Origin: Planctomycetota bacterium | GTDB taxonomy: Bacteria > Planctomycetota > UBA1135 > GCA-002686595 | Direction: 5' to 3' | NCBI GenBank assembly: GCA_029259605.1 | Contig: JAJDEV010000254.1 | Span: 1 to 64,000 of the forward strand | Length of the DNA: 64,000 nt | Shown here: piece after piece, positions 8,811 through 16,610 of the stretch | Layout: each line of letters begins with the position of its first letter | How positions within the stretch are numbered: position 1 is the first letter of the stretch | Notes under the pieces: generated by a model | What the model was told of the DNA's origin: nothing | Databases searched by the model: none | Seen by the model: only the letters and a program-made list of their open reading frames with translations | Position numbers and translations under genes: made by a program

Positions 8811-8820
8811 GGCCTGCTAG
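8800..8820 (-). repeat. Solo R2-like repeat end at the murJ start
   Basis: Minus strand CTAGCAGGCCGTGGC matches the terminus of repeats at 46713 (CTAGCAGGCTGTGGC) at 14 of 15 bases. The GTG within it is the murJ initiation codon. No partner end was found nearby, so this may be a remnant or a coincidence. Confidence 0.35.
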
Positions 8821-8945
8821 GAAGCCGAATCGCGCCATAGGGCGCCAGCAGCGGGGGTTGGAATCCTCACGCGGTGCGCCGGTACCTGGGACTCCGTGGG
8901 CGCGTTAGAATCGTCCGCACTTCCCTTACCCCTCGCGATCGCACC

Positions 8946-10718
8946 ATGAAGTTCACCGCCTCGCTCGTCCCCCTCGTCCTTCTCTCCGCACTGGCCGCCG
9001 GTTGTTCGTCGGGTGGAGGATCGGATTCCTCCAGCTCGAGCACCAACGCCAGCGTCCAGTTCCTCGTCAGCTCGAGCGGCGACGCAGGCCTCTTCGCCCT
9101 GGGTGGCGAGCTCGCCGACGTGCGGCTCGTTCAGGCGGACGGCACACGCTCCGAGAACCTGCTCGCCAAGGCCACGCCGGTCGAGCTCGTCGGGCTCGAG
9201 GATTCCGCCGTGCTCATGGCGGGCGCGAACGTCGCGCCGGGAACGTACGAGTCGATGCAGTTCGAGTTCGCCGACGGGTCCCTCTTCGCGATGGACGAGT
9301 CCGGCGCGCACGTGACCGTCGAGACGAGCTTGCGGACGTTCGAAGCGCCGCTCGCGACCGCGTGGAGCGCGGGCGGTGGAGACGAAACGACGCTGATGCT
9401 CGACGTCGACATGACGGGCTCGGTGGTCGAGACGTCGCCGCGGGTCGTCGAGTTCGACCCCGACGGCACGGTGATGTCGGGCGTTCAGCCCGTGCTCCTG
9501 CAGGAGTTCAGCGGTCCGCTCGTCTCGTCGAGCGCGACGGACCGCCGCTTCTCGATCCAGGTCATCCAAGCGACGCTCGCGACGAACCGCGACTTCGAGA
9601 TTACGCTCACGCCGACGACGCGCCTCGTGGACGTCGACGGGACGCGCTTTTCGACGTCCGACTCGTTCTTCGCGTCGCTGCGGGACGGAATGACGGTGCT
9701 CAAGGTGCGCGGCGTCTTGACCGGCAATCGCACGGTCGACGCGGACGTCGTCTACATCACCGACCAGGCCGGCGACATGGAGCCGGACGTCGTGATCGAG
9801 GGGCGTATCCTGCACGTCGACGACGCAGCGGGCTTCTTCGTGTTCCTGATCCGCGAGATCGAGGACGGCGCGGCCACCGCCACGCCCGCGCTCGAAGCGA
9901 TCGGCAACCCGAGCTCGATCGACGTCCACTTCGACGCGGACACGACCTTCCAGCTGCGCGACGGGACGACGGTTCGTCCGTCCGAGCTCGCCGTCGGGCA
10001 GATCGCGCACGCGACGTTCCGCGAGTTCGGCCGCCCGCCCTTCCGCGCGGACCTGGTCGAGCTCTACAACCGCCCCGAGCACCGCTGCATTCGCGGCGAG
10101 ATCGTGAGCGTCCGCGGGATGCCCGACGAGTTCCTCATCGAGGTCAAGGACGACCACTGGTCGTGGAGCAGCTCTTGGCCGTGGTGGTGGCCCTGGGCGT
10201 CGCATCGCCACGACGAAGATGAGGACGAGGACGAACTCGAGAACGTGCGCGTGGTGCTCGGTCGCGGCGTCGAGGTCACGCTCGATCTGCGCGGCAAGCC
10301 GGCGCTACGCCCCGGACGCCTGCTCGAGGGACTCGACGTCAAGGTCTGCGGCGAACTGCACGGCTCGTCCGAAGACCCGCTGCTCGTCGCCGAGTCCGTC
10401 CGCGTCACGCCCGGTCACCTCGACAAGGCCGTCGTGGACGCGACGTCGCCGCTGCGCTCACGCTTCCACCTCGCGACGGCGCGCATCAAGAAGCCCTTCG
10501 GCGACCCGGTCACCGGCGCGCCGCTGTCGGTCGTGATCCACCCGGACGCGGACTTCAAAGAGAAGGCGCGCTCCGAGGCCGAGTTCTTCCGCCTGTACGA
10601 CAGGCTCGACGACGACGAGTATCTCGAAGTCCGCATCAAGGGCATCGCGACGGGCGTCGCCGAGGAGCTCGAGGCGTACGACGTGAAGGTGAAGGTCCGC
10701 CGCGACAAGCACAGGTAG
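8946..10718 (+). CDS. Lipoprotein with DUF4382-like and DUF5666-like domains
   Basis: 590 aa from ATG 8946. The signal peptide ends in the lipobox LAAGC with Cys20, followed by a Gly/Ser linker. Residues about 35-185 resemble DUF4382: SSGDAGLFALGGELADVRLV, later LVGLEDSAVL and PGTYESMQFEF. The remainder is a series of beta-rich segments resembling DUF5666 (VEGRILHVDDAAGFF-type and RGEIVSVRG-type repeats). An odd tract at about residues 402-425 is almost all Trp, Ser and Pro (WSWSSSWPWWWPWASHRH) and runs into DEDEDEDEL. The function is unknown; it is probably an outer-membrane or periplasmic surface lipoprotein. The amidohydrolase gene follows after 26 bases and is likely co-transcribed. Confidence 0.75.
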   Translation: MKFTASLVPLVLLSALAAGCSSGGGSDSSSSSTNASVQFLVSSSGDAGLFALGGELADVRLVQADGTRSENLLAKATPVELVGLEDSAVLMAGANVAPGTYESMQFEFADGSLFAMDESGAHVTVETSLRTFEAPLATAWSAGGGDETTLMLDVDMTGSVVETSPRVVEFDPDGTVMSGVQPVLLQEFSGPLVSSSATDRRFSIQVIQATLATNRDFEITLTPTTRLVDVDGTRFSTSDSFFASLRDGMTVLKVRGVLTGNRTVDADVVYITDQAGDMEPDVVIEGRILHVDDAAGFFVFLIREIEDGAATATPALEAIGNPSSIDVHFDADTTFQLRDGTTVRPSELAVGQIAHATFREFGRPPFRADLVELYNRPEHRCIRGEIVSVRGMPDEFLIEVKDDHWSWSSSWPWWWPWASHRHDEDEDEDELENVRVVLGRGVEVTLDLRGKPALRPGRLLEGLDVKVCGELHGSSEDPLLVAESVRVTPGHLDKAVVDATSPLRSRFHLATARIKKPFGDPVTGAPLSVVIHPDADFKEKARSEAEFFRLYDRLDDDEYLEVRIKGIATGVAEELEAYDVKVKVRRDKHR

Positions 10719-10744
10719 CCGATGGTGGGCGCTAGACTGCGCGC

Positions 10745-12106
10745 ATGATCCACGCCCTGCTTGTCTCCGTCGCGATCGCTGCCGGCGCCGCGCTTCCGTG
10801 CGCGGCGGCTCAGGCCGAAGAGACGACGCTCGTTTTCACGCACGTCTCCGTGCTGACCATGGAGTCGGAGAACGTGCTCGCCGACCACGGCGTGGTCGTG
10901 CGCGGCGCGCGCATCGCGAGCGTCGGACCGATGGACGCGCTCGAGATCCCCGACGGCGCGGCCGTGGTCGACGGCACCGGCAAGTGGCTCATGCCCGGAC
11001 TCGCGGACATGCACGTGCACACGTGGAGCGAGCACGAGCTGCCGGTCTTCCTCGCCTACGGGATCACCACCGTGCGCAACATGTTCGGCGCGCCGCTGCA
11101 CCTCGCCTGGCGCGATGAAGTGGCGCGCGGCGAGCGCGTCGGCCCGACGATCTACACCGCGGGCCCGATCGTCGACGGCGATCCGCCCGTTTGGCCGGGG
11201 AGCTCGACCGCGATGACGATGGACGACGCCGTCGACGTGGTGCTCGCGCAGCACGAGGCCGGCTACGACTTCATCAAGGTGTACGCGCGCCTACCGAACG
11301 ACGCGTACGGCGCGATCGTCGGAACGGCCGAGGAGCTCGGCATCCCGGTCATGGGGCATGTCCCCGCGGCGGTCGGGTTGAGCGAAGTGCTCTTCGCAGG
11401 ACAGGTCACGATCGAACACCTCGACGGCTACGACATCGCGCTCGCGCCGCCCGGACAAGTGCCGTCGTTCGGCGTGTTCCCGAAGATCGATCCCGTGGAT
11501 CTCGAGCGCGTCGCGAAGTCCACGGCGGACGCGGGCACTTGGAACTGCCCGACGCTCGTGGTCTACGACAAGATGGTCGGACCGCAGGGCATCGAGGCCG
11601 AGCTCGCGAAGCCCGGCATGCGCTACGTCACCGACGCGTCGATCGACGGCTGGCGCGCCAACGCGGGCAGCCGCGGCGGCGACGTGTACGCCAATATGGT
11701 TCAGGGCAGCGCCGCCGCGCGCGACGCGGTCGTCGCGGGTCTGCACAAAGCGGGCGCGCGCATCGTGCTCGGTACGGACTACGGCAACCCGCTGCTCGCG
11801 CCGGGCTACTCGGCGCACGAGGAGCTCGCGAACTTCGTCGAGGTCGGGCTCACACCGTTCGAAGCGCTGCGCACCGGCACGGTCGAGGCGGCCGCGTGCA
11901 TGGGCGACGGGAACGAGTTCGGACGCGTCGCCGCCGGACTGCGCGCCGACCTCTTGCTGCTCGACGCGAACCCGCTCGAACACATGGATGCCGCGTCGCG
12001 ACCGGCCGGCGTCATGGCGCGCGGCCGTTGGTTCCCGCGCGCGAAGCTCGAAGCGATGCTCGACGACGTCGCCGCGCAGCTCGGGCACGCGGACGAAGAG
12101 CGCTAG
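10745..12106 (+). CDS. Exported amidohydrolase family protein
   Basis: 453 aa with a signal peptide (MIHALLVSVAIAAGAALPCA...). It belongs to the metal-dependent amidohydrolase superfamily close to imidazolonepropionase-like and Xaa-Pro/prolidase-type members. Metal-ligand motifs appear in order: H90-V-H92 in GLADMHVHTW, a Lys in DFIKVYARL that may be carbamylated, GHVPA, IEHLDGYD, and the Asp in LGTDYGNP. The final LRADLLLLDANPLEHMDA segment is the usual C-terminal composite domain. The substrate is not predictable; a peptide- or amide-hydrolysing periplasmic role is likely. The gene ends convergently with the DoxX-like gene: the two TAG stops share the palindrome CTAG at 12103-12106. Confidence 0.85.
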   Translation: MIHALLVSVAIAAGAALPCAAAQAEETTLVFTHVSVLTMESENVLADHGVVVRGARIASVGPMDALEIPDGAAVVDGTGKWLMPGLADMHVHTWSEHELPVFLAYGITTVRNMFGAPLHLAWRDEVARGERVGPTIYTAGPIVDGDPPVWPGSSTAMTMDDAVDVVLAQHEAGYDFIKVYARLPNDAYGAIVGTAEELGIPVMGHVPAAVGLSEVLFAGQVTIEHLDGYDIALAPPGQVPSFGVFPKIDPVDLERVAKSTADAGTWNCPTLVVYDKMVGPQGIEAELAKPGMRYVTDASIDGWRANAGSRGGDVYANMVQGSAAARDAVVAGLHKAGARIVLGTDYGNPLLAPGYSAHEELANFVEVGLTPFEALRTGTVEAAACMGDGNEFGRVAAGLRADLLLLDANPLEHMDAASRPAGVMARGRWFPRAKLEAMLDDVAAQLGHADEER

Positions 12107-12486
12107 CGGGGCACCGGCTCTCCGCGCCGCGACACGAGCCCGAGGAACGACAGCGCCGCGACCTGCACGTTGAGCGTGATCGGATTGAACGCCGCGCCGA
12201 TCGCCTGCGGCATGCCGATCGGCGCGCCGAGCGTCGCGATCGCCATGAGCGCGATCGACACGAGCCACGGCCAGCGCTCCTTCCGGAAGCGCACGAGCAC
12301 CACGGCGAACGCGATCTCGAACACGCCGGCGAGCAGCGTCAGCGTGCGCGCGAGGTCCGTGGGCACGCCGACGTCGGTGAGCATGGCGAGCTCGGTCGGA
12401 TGCGGGCCGAGAAGTTTCGGTACGAGCCCGTGCCACAGCCAAACGAAGGCGACCGTGGCCGTCGCGACCGTGTGCACGCGTTTCAC
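12103..12486 (-). CDS. DoxX-like small membrane protein
   Basis: 127 aa, four hydrophobic segments, resembling the DoxX_3 family: WLWHGLVPKLLGPHPTE near the N-terminus, then FEIAFAVVLV, LGAPIGMPQAIGAAFNPITL and a last helix. The family has no settled biochemistry. The start is the GTG at 12486 (VKRVHTVATATVAF), which overlaps the TGA stop of the FG-GAP gene as GTGA, so the two are probably translationally coupled. The stop shares CTAG with the convergent amidohydrolase. Confidence 0.72.
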   Translation of the reverse strand: MKRVHTVATATVAFVWLWHGLVPKLLGPHPTELAMLTDVGVPTDLARTLTLLAGVFEIAFAVVLVRFRKERWPWLVSIALMAIATLGAPIGMPQAIGAAFNPITLNVQVAALSFLGLVSRRGEPVPR

Positions 12487-13595
12487 GGCAGGCTCACGTA
12501 CACGACGTTCGGGCCGTCCGAGTTCGCGGTGACGATCTCGGGAAAGCCGTCGCCGTTCAGGTCGCCGCACGCGACGCCGTAGGTCGCGAACCCCGGGTCG
12601 CCGAAGCGCCGCTCGGTCCACGTCATCCCGGTGCCATCGTTGAAGAACACCGCGTTCTCTTGTTCGACGTTGCCGACGATGATGTCGAGGTCGCCATCCT
12701 GGTCGAGGTCGGACAGCGCGAGCGCGTACGACCGACCGTCGGCGCGGCCGAAGGGGATCGGGAAGTCGTACTCGCCGGTGCCGTCGCCGAGGTACACCGC
12801 GTTCCCCTGTCCGATGTTCGCGTTGACCAGGTCCGGGAAACCGTCCTGGTTCAGGTCGCCGATCGCGACGTCGCGCGTCTCGTCGACGCCCGAGCCGTAC
12901 CGCTTGCGCTCGTCGAAACCACAGGCGCCGTCGTTCAAGAGCACGAAGTTCGGCTGGCGGTCGCGGTTCGCGAGCGCGAGGTCGATGTCTCCATCGCCGT
13001 CGAGGTCCGCCGCGGCGACCGCGATGGTCGAGTCCGTCTCCGTGCCGAACGGTTTGCGCACGCGCAGCGTCCCCGACCCGTCGTTCAGATAGATCGCGTT
13101 CTCGTCACCGCGGTTCGTCACGAGCACGTCCTTGTCCCCGTCGCCGTCGAGATCGGCGATCGTGAGGCTGCGCGTGTTGACCGTCGCGCTCCCGAACGTG
13201 CCCGCGCGCGTGAAGCGTCCGTTGCCGTCGTTGAGGAAGATCGGCTTCGGCGCGCGATCGTTCCCGACGAGCACGTCCAGGTCCCCGTCCCCGTCGAGGT
13301 CGACGAGCGGCGTCGCATAGCTCGTGTCGAGCTCGTTCCCGAGCGGCCGCGCGAGCGTGAAGTCCCCGCTCCCGTTGTTCAGGTACACGAAGTTCTGCTG
13401 CGGCCAGTGCCGCCCGTTCGCGACGACGGCGTCGAGATCCCCGTCGCGATCGACGTCGCCGAGGGTGACGGACGCGCTGCGCAGGCTCTCGACCTCGGTG
13501 CCCAGGGTCAGCGCCGCACGGAACGAGCGCTGCGCGACCGCGGGGACGGTGAAGGGCAGGGCGGCGAGCGGCACGAGGATGAATCGGTTCTGCAT
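12483..13595 (-). CDS. Exported FG-GAP/VCBS seven-repeat beta-propeller protein
   Basis: 370 aa from ATG 13595 with a signal peptide ending near VPAVAQ. Seven consecutive repeats of about 45-47 residues each carry a calcium-loop-like motif: DVDRDGDLD, DLDGDGDLD, DLDGDGDKD, DLDGDGDID, DLNQDGFPD, DLDQDGDLD, DLNGDGFPE. Each is followed by a (Y/F)LN(N)DG(S/T)G-type strand. Seven repeats match a complete integrin-like seven-bladed propeller with little else, so this is a stand-alone domain on the surface or in the periplasm. FG-GAP proteins of this type are abundant in planctomycetes. The ligand is unknown. Confidence 0.85.
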   Translation of the reverse strand: MQNRFILVPLAALPFTVPAVAQRSFRAALTLGTEVESLRSASVTLGDVDRDGDLDAVVANGRHWPQQNFVYLNNGSGDFTLARPLGNELDTSYATPLVDLDGDGDLDVLVGNDRAPKPIFLNDGNGRFTRAGTFGSATVNTRSLTIADLDGDGDKDVLVTNRGDENAIYLNDGSGTLRVRKPFGTETDSTIAVAAADLDGDGDIDLALANRDRQPNFVLLNDGACGFDERKRYGSGVDETRDVAIGDLNQDGFPDLVNANIGQGNAVYLGDGTGEYDFPIPFGRADGRSYALALSDLDQDGDLDIIVGNVEQENAVFFNDGTGMTWTERRFGDPGFATYGVACGDLNGDGFPEIVTANSDGPNVVYVSLP

Positions 13596-13715
13596 GGTGC
13601 GTCGGAGGCGCGGGCGCGAAGCGGGGAGCCAGGGTATGTCCCGAGGCCCCGCGGCGAGTGCAAGAAGCCCCGTTGTGGCGCCCCATCGCCGCAGCCGTGA
13701 CGCTTTTCGATGGTT

Positions 13716-13738
13716 AGGCATTGACCTATCTATTGCCT
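13716..13738. promoter_or_regulatory. Candidate ArsR-type operator overlapping a -35-like TTGACC
   Basis: AGGCA (13716-13720) and TGCCT (13734-13738) form an inverted repeat around TTGACCTATCTAT in an otherwise GC-rich divergent gap, 18 bases before the regulator's ATG. It is an autoregulatory operator by position; the arms are short. Confidence 0.35.
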
Positions 13739-13756
13739 CGATCCACCCTGCGCTCC

Positions 13757-14092
13757 ATGTCCGCCGCCCCCTCCCTCGACTCGGCCTTCCAGGCGCTCGC
13801 GAACCCAACGCGGCGCGCCGTCTTGGAGCGCCTGACCGGTGGACCCGCCGCGGTGAAGGAACTCGCCGAGCCCTTCGACATGGCCCTGCCGTCCTTCCTC
13901 CAGCACCTGCGCGTGCTCGAGGCCAGCGGGCTCGTGCGCTCCCACAAGCGGGGGCGCGTGCGCACGCTGCGCATCGTCCCTGAGCGCATGTTGCGCGTGG
14001 CGACCTGGTTGGAGCGGCAGCGCGAGCGCTGGGAGCGACGCCTGGATCAACTCGACACCTACGTGAAGCAGATGGAGGAAGAAGGACAGTGA
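13757..14092 (+). CDS. ArsR-family winged-helix transcriptional regulator
   Basis: 111 aa from ATG 13757. Typical compact ArsR/SmtB helix-turn-helix: [20 protein letters not shown], then [28 protein letters not shown] as recognition helix and wing. No CxCxxC metal motif is present, so it is not an obvious metal sensor. It resembles the PadR/ArsR-like regulators that sit ahead of AHSA1-domain genes. The last four bases overlap the next start as GTGA; regulator, AHSA1 and DoxX genes form one tightly coupled operon. Probably represses its own operon. Confidence 0.9.
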   Translation: MSAAPSLDSAFQALANPTRRAVLERLTGGPAAVKELAEPFDMALPSFLQHLRVLEASGLVRSHKRGRVRTLRIVPERMLRVATWLERQRERWERRLDQLDTYVKQMEEEGQ

Positions 14093-14601
14093 GCGAACGA
14101 CCGAAGACCGACCCGGAGCTCGACCTCGTGCTCGAACGCGTGGTCGACGTGCGACCGGAACTCGTGTGGCGCGCGTGGACGGAACCCGAGCACCTGATGC
14201 AGTGGTTCACGCCCGCGCCGTGGACGACCGTCGCGTGCGAGATCGACCTCGTCCCCGGCGGAGCGTTTCGAACGGTGATGCGTTCGCCCGAGGGCGACGA
14301 GTTTCCGAACGACGGCTGCTACCTCGAAGTCGTCGCGAACGAGAAGCTCGTGTGGACCGACGCGCTCGAGGTCGGTTTTCGGCCGACGCGTAAGGAGCCG
14401 GGTCCGCACTGTCCCTTCCTCTTCACGGCGCACGTCCTGATCGAGCCGCACGGAGCCGGCACGAAGTACACCGCGATCGCGATGCACAGCACCGCGGCCA
14501 GCCGCAAGACGCACGAGGAGATGGGTTTCCACGACGGTTGGGGCACGGCGCTCGACCAGCTCGTCGCGCACGCCAAAGAGATGGACACGGAGAAGGCGTG
14601 A
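14089..14601 (+). CDS. AHSA1/SRPBCC-domain protein
   Basis: 170 aa, GTG start at 14089 overlapping the regulator stop. START-like hydrophobic-cavity fold of the Hsp90-activator-homolog (AHSA1, COG3832) family: [57 protein letters not shown] and the final [11 protein letters not shown] segment are all standard. Members bind small hydrophobic ligands and are regularly encoded next to an ArsR regulator. Ligand not known. Confidence 0.88.
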   Translation: MSERPKTDPELDLVLERVVDVRPELVWRAWTEPEHLMQWFTPAPWTTVACEIDLVPGGAFRTVMRSPEGDEFPNDGCYLEVVANEKLVWTDALEVGFRPTRKEPGPHCPFLFTAHVLIEPHGAGTKYTAIAMHSTAASRKTHEEMGFHDGWGTALDQLVAHAKEMDTEKA

Positions 14602-14990
14602 AGCGACTCGCTCCCAATCTCGCGGGCGGCCTCTTGGGCCTGATGTTCATCGCCTTCGGACTGATGTTCCTGCTCGGGCTCGTGCCGGAGCAGCCGGCAC
14701 CGCCCGAGGGCTCACCCACGGCGCTCTTCATGGGAGCGATGGCCCCCACCGGCTACCTCACGTTCGTGAAGGTGCTCGAAGTGATCGGCGGAGCGCTCGT
14801 CGCCCTTCCGCGCACGCGCAACCTCGGCCTGCTCGTGCTCGGCCCGATCCTCGTCAACATCGTCGCCTTCCACGTGTTCATCGCGGGCGAGGGCCTGCTC
14901 GACCCGCTCCTGCTCGTGATCGGCGCGCTCGCAGCGTTCCTGCTGTGGTGCGAGCGCCGCGCGTTCGCGCGACTCGTCACGCGCGCCTGA
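14598..14990 (+). CDS. DoxX-like membrane protein
   Basis: 130 aa with four hydrophobic helices, starting at GTG 14598 ([18 protein letters not shown]), which overlaps the previous TGA as GTGA. It has the DoxX/DUF-type layout including [18 protein letters not shown] and [13 protein letters not shown]. It is the third gene of the regulator-AHSA1-DoxX operon; such DoxX-like proteins often accompany these regulators. Function unknown. A strong hairpin terminator follows. Confidence 0.75.
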   Translation: MKRLAPNLAGGLLGLMFIAFGLMFLLGLVPEQPAPPEGSPTALFMGAMAPTGYLTFVKVLEVIGGALVALPRTRNLGLLVLGPILVNIVAFHVFIAGEGLLDPLLLVIGALAAFLLWCERRAFARLVTRA

Positions 14991-14998
14991 ACGCCGAC

Positions 14999-15040
14999 GA
15001 AAAAAGCGAAGGCCCGCTGTTTCGGCGGACCTTCGCTTTC
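14999..15040. terminator. Bidirectional intrinsic terminator
   Basis: A-tract, then AGCGAAGG..CCGC (15005-15016), short loop, GGCGG.CCTTCGCTTT (to 15039). The stem is long and has one mismatch. A-rich on one side and T-rich on the other, it lies between the convergent DoxX and pilT genes and can serve both. Confidence 0.8.
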
Positions 15041-15063
15041 GGTCTCTCCTTACCTTTTGTCGG

Positions 15064-16374
15064 TTACGAGCGGTTCTTGCGGAACTGCTCGAAGTCGTCG
15101 AGCGAGCCGCCACCGGGCGCCGCACCGGGCGTCGGCGGTTGCGGCGCGGGCGTGCTCTGCGTCGACGGCGGAAGCGCGGCCGGCGGCGTGTCGACGTCGA
15201 GCGACATCCCCGCCGGGGTCCCGGCGTGAGTCCCTGTCGGCGCCGCGGTCGAGCCGCCGCCGCCCGTCGAGGTGGGCGTCATCGTCTCGATCTTCGGAAG
15301 CTCGACCTTGATGCCGAGGTGCGCCAGCTTGCTGACGAGCTCTTCCTTGTTGACCGCCTTGACGTACGCGTCCGCGGGATCGACGAGGCCGTTCTGGATG
15401 TGCTCGAGCAGCGCGTCGTTCAGCAGCTTCATGCCGATCTTGCCGCCGATCTGCATCTGCGAGACGAGCTGGTGCGTCTTGCCCTCGCGAACGAGCGCGG
15501 CGACCGCGGGCGTGCCGAGCAGGATCTCGAGCGCGGCGATGCGTCCCTTGGGCTTCTTCTTGCACAGCGTCTGCGCGATCACGCCCTTGAGCGAACCGGA
15601 GAGCATCGTGCGGATCTGCGCCTGACGGTCGGCCGGGAACTGGTCGATGATGCGGTCGACGGTCGACGCGGCGGTCGTCGTGTGCAGCGTGCCGAAGACC
15701 AGGTGACCGGTCTCCGCCGTCTCGATCGCGATCTCGATCGTCTCGAGGTCACGGAGCTCGCCCACCAGGATGATGTCCGGGTCCTCGCGCAGCGCGGCGC
15801 GGAGCGCGCGCTTGAAGCTGTCCGTGTGGCGTCCGACTTCGCGCTGGTGCACGAGACACTTCTTCGTCTGGTGCACGAATTCGATCGGGTCCTCGATCGT
15901 GATGATGTGGTCGGAACGCGTCTTGTTGACGAGGTCCATCATCGCGGCGAGCGTGGTCGACTTGCCGCTACCCGTCGGGCCGGTGACGAGTACGAGTCCC
16001 TTCGACAGGTAGCAGAGGTCCGTGATCGCGGACGGCAGGTTGAGCTGCTCCGCGGTCAGGATGTCCGTCGGGATGAGGCGGAAGACCGCGCCCGGACCGA
16101 AGCGGTCCATGAAGAAGTTCGCGCGGAAGCGCGCGAGCCCTTCGATCTCGTACGCGAAGTCGGTGTCGTGCTCCGCATCGAACTGCTTCTGGTTCTGCTC
16201 GGGAGCGATCTCGAACAGGATCGCGCGCATCTGCTCGGCGGTCCATTCCTTCGCACCCGCGACCGGCAGCATCTCGCCGTGCAACCTGAAGTACGGGGTG
16301 ACGCCCGTCGTGAGGTGGAGGTCAGAAGCCTCCAGTTCGACCATCTTTTTGAAGAAGGCATCGAGACGCGCCAT
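15064..16374 (-). CDS. pilT: Type IV pilus retraction ATPase PilT with extended C-terminal tail
   Basis: 436 aa; typical PilT is about 345. Powers pilus retraction (twitching motility, DNA uptake). The start is ATG 16374 (MARLDAFFKK) with GGGAG upstream. Features in order: N-terminal PAS-like domain with ASDLHLTTGVTPYFRLHGEM, Walker A GPTGSGKST (about 132-140), Asp box EDPIEFVHQ, Walker B IILVGELRD (about 201-209), His box HTTTAASTVDRIIDQFP, and SLKGVIAQTLC. From about residue 365 there is an added Gly/Thr/Pro-rich disordered tail ending in DDFEQFRKNRS. No other pilus gene is in the window. The tail may be a linker to a partner-binding peptide at the extreme C-terminus. Confidence 0.92.
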   Translation of the reverse strand: MARLDAFFKKMVELEASDLHLTTGVTPYFRLHGEMLPVAGAKEWTAEQMRAILFEIAPEQNQKQFDAEHDTDFAYEIEGLARFRANFFMDRFGPGAVFRLIPTDILTAEQLNLPSAITDLCYLSKGLVLVTGPTGSGKSTTLAAMMDLVNKTRSDHIITIEDPIEFVHQTKKCLVHQREVGRHTDSFKRALRAALREDPDIILVGELRDLETIEIAIETAETGHLVFGTLHTTTAASTVDRIIDQFPADRQAQIRTMLSGSLKGVIAQTLCKKKPKGRIAALEILLGTPAVAALVREGKTHQLVSQMQIGGKIGMKLLNDALLEHIQNGLVDPADAYVKAVNKEELVSKLAHLGIKVELPKIETMTPTSTGGGGSTAAPTGTHAGTPAGMSLDVDTPPAALPPSTQSTPAPQPPTPGAAPGGGSLDDFEQFRKNRS

Positions 16375-16610
16375 GGATAGAACTCCCTTCGTGTGTGAAA
16401 CCGGCTGAGCAAACAACCCTCCTCGCTCGCGACGTTCGGCGGCCGCGCCGGCAGAGGAGGTGGACCCATCCCAGTCCTTCGGGTCGATCCGGGCGCGGCT
16501 TTAGCCGGAGGTGGGAAGAAGGGCCCGCGAGCCGACGCGCGCCCGCCGCGAAGCGGCTCCATCCGCCCCTCGTTTCCGACCTCGGGCCCGGCGCGTACAG
16601 TTCATGGAAG

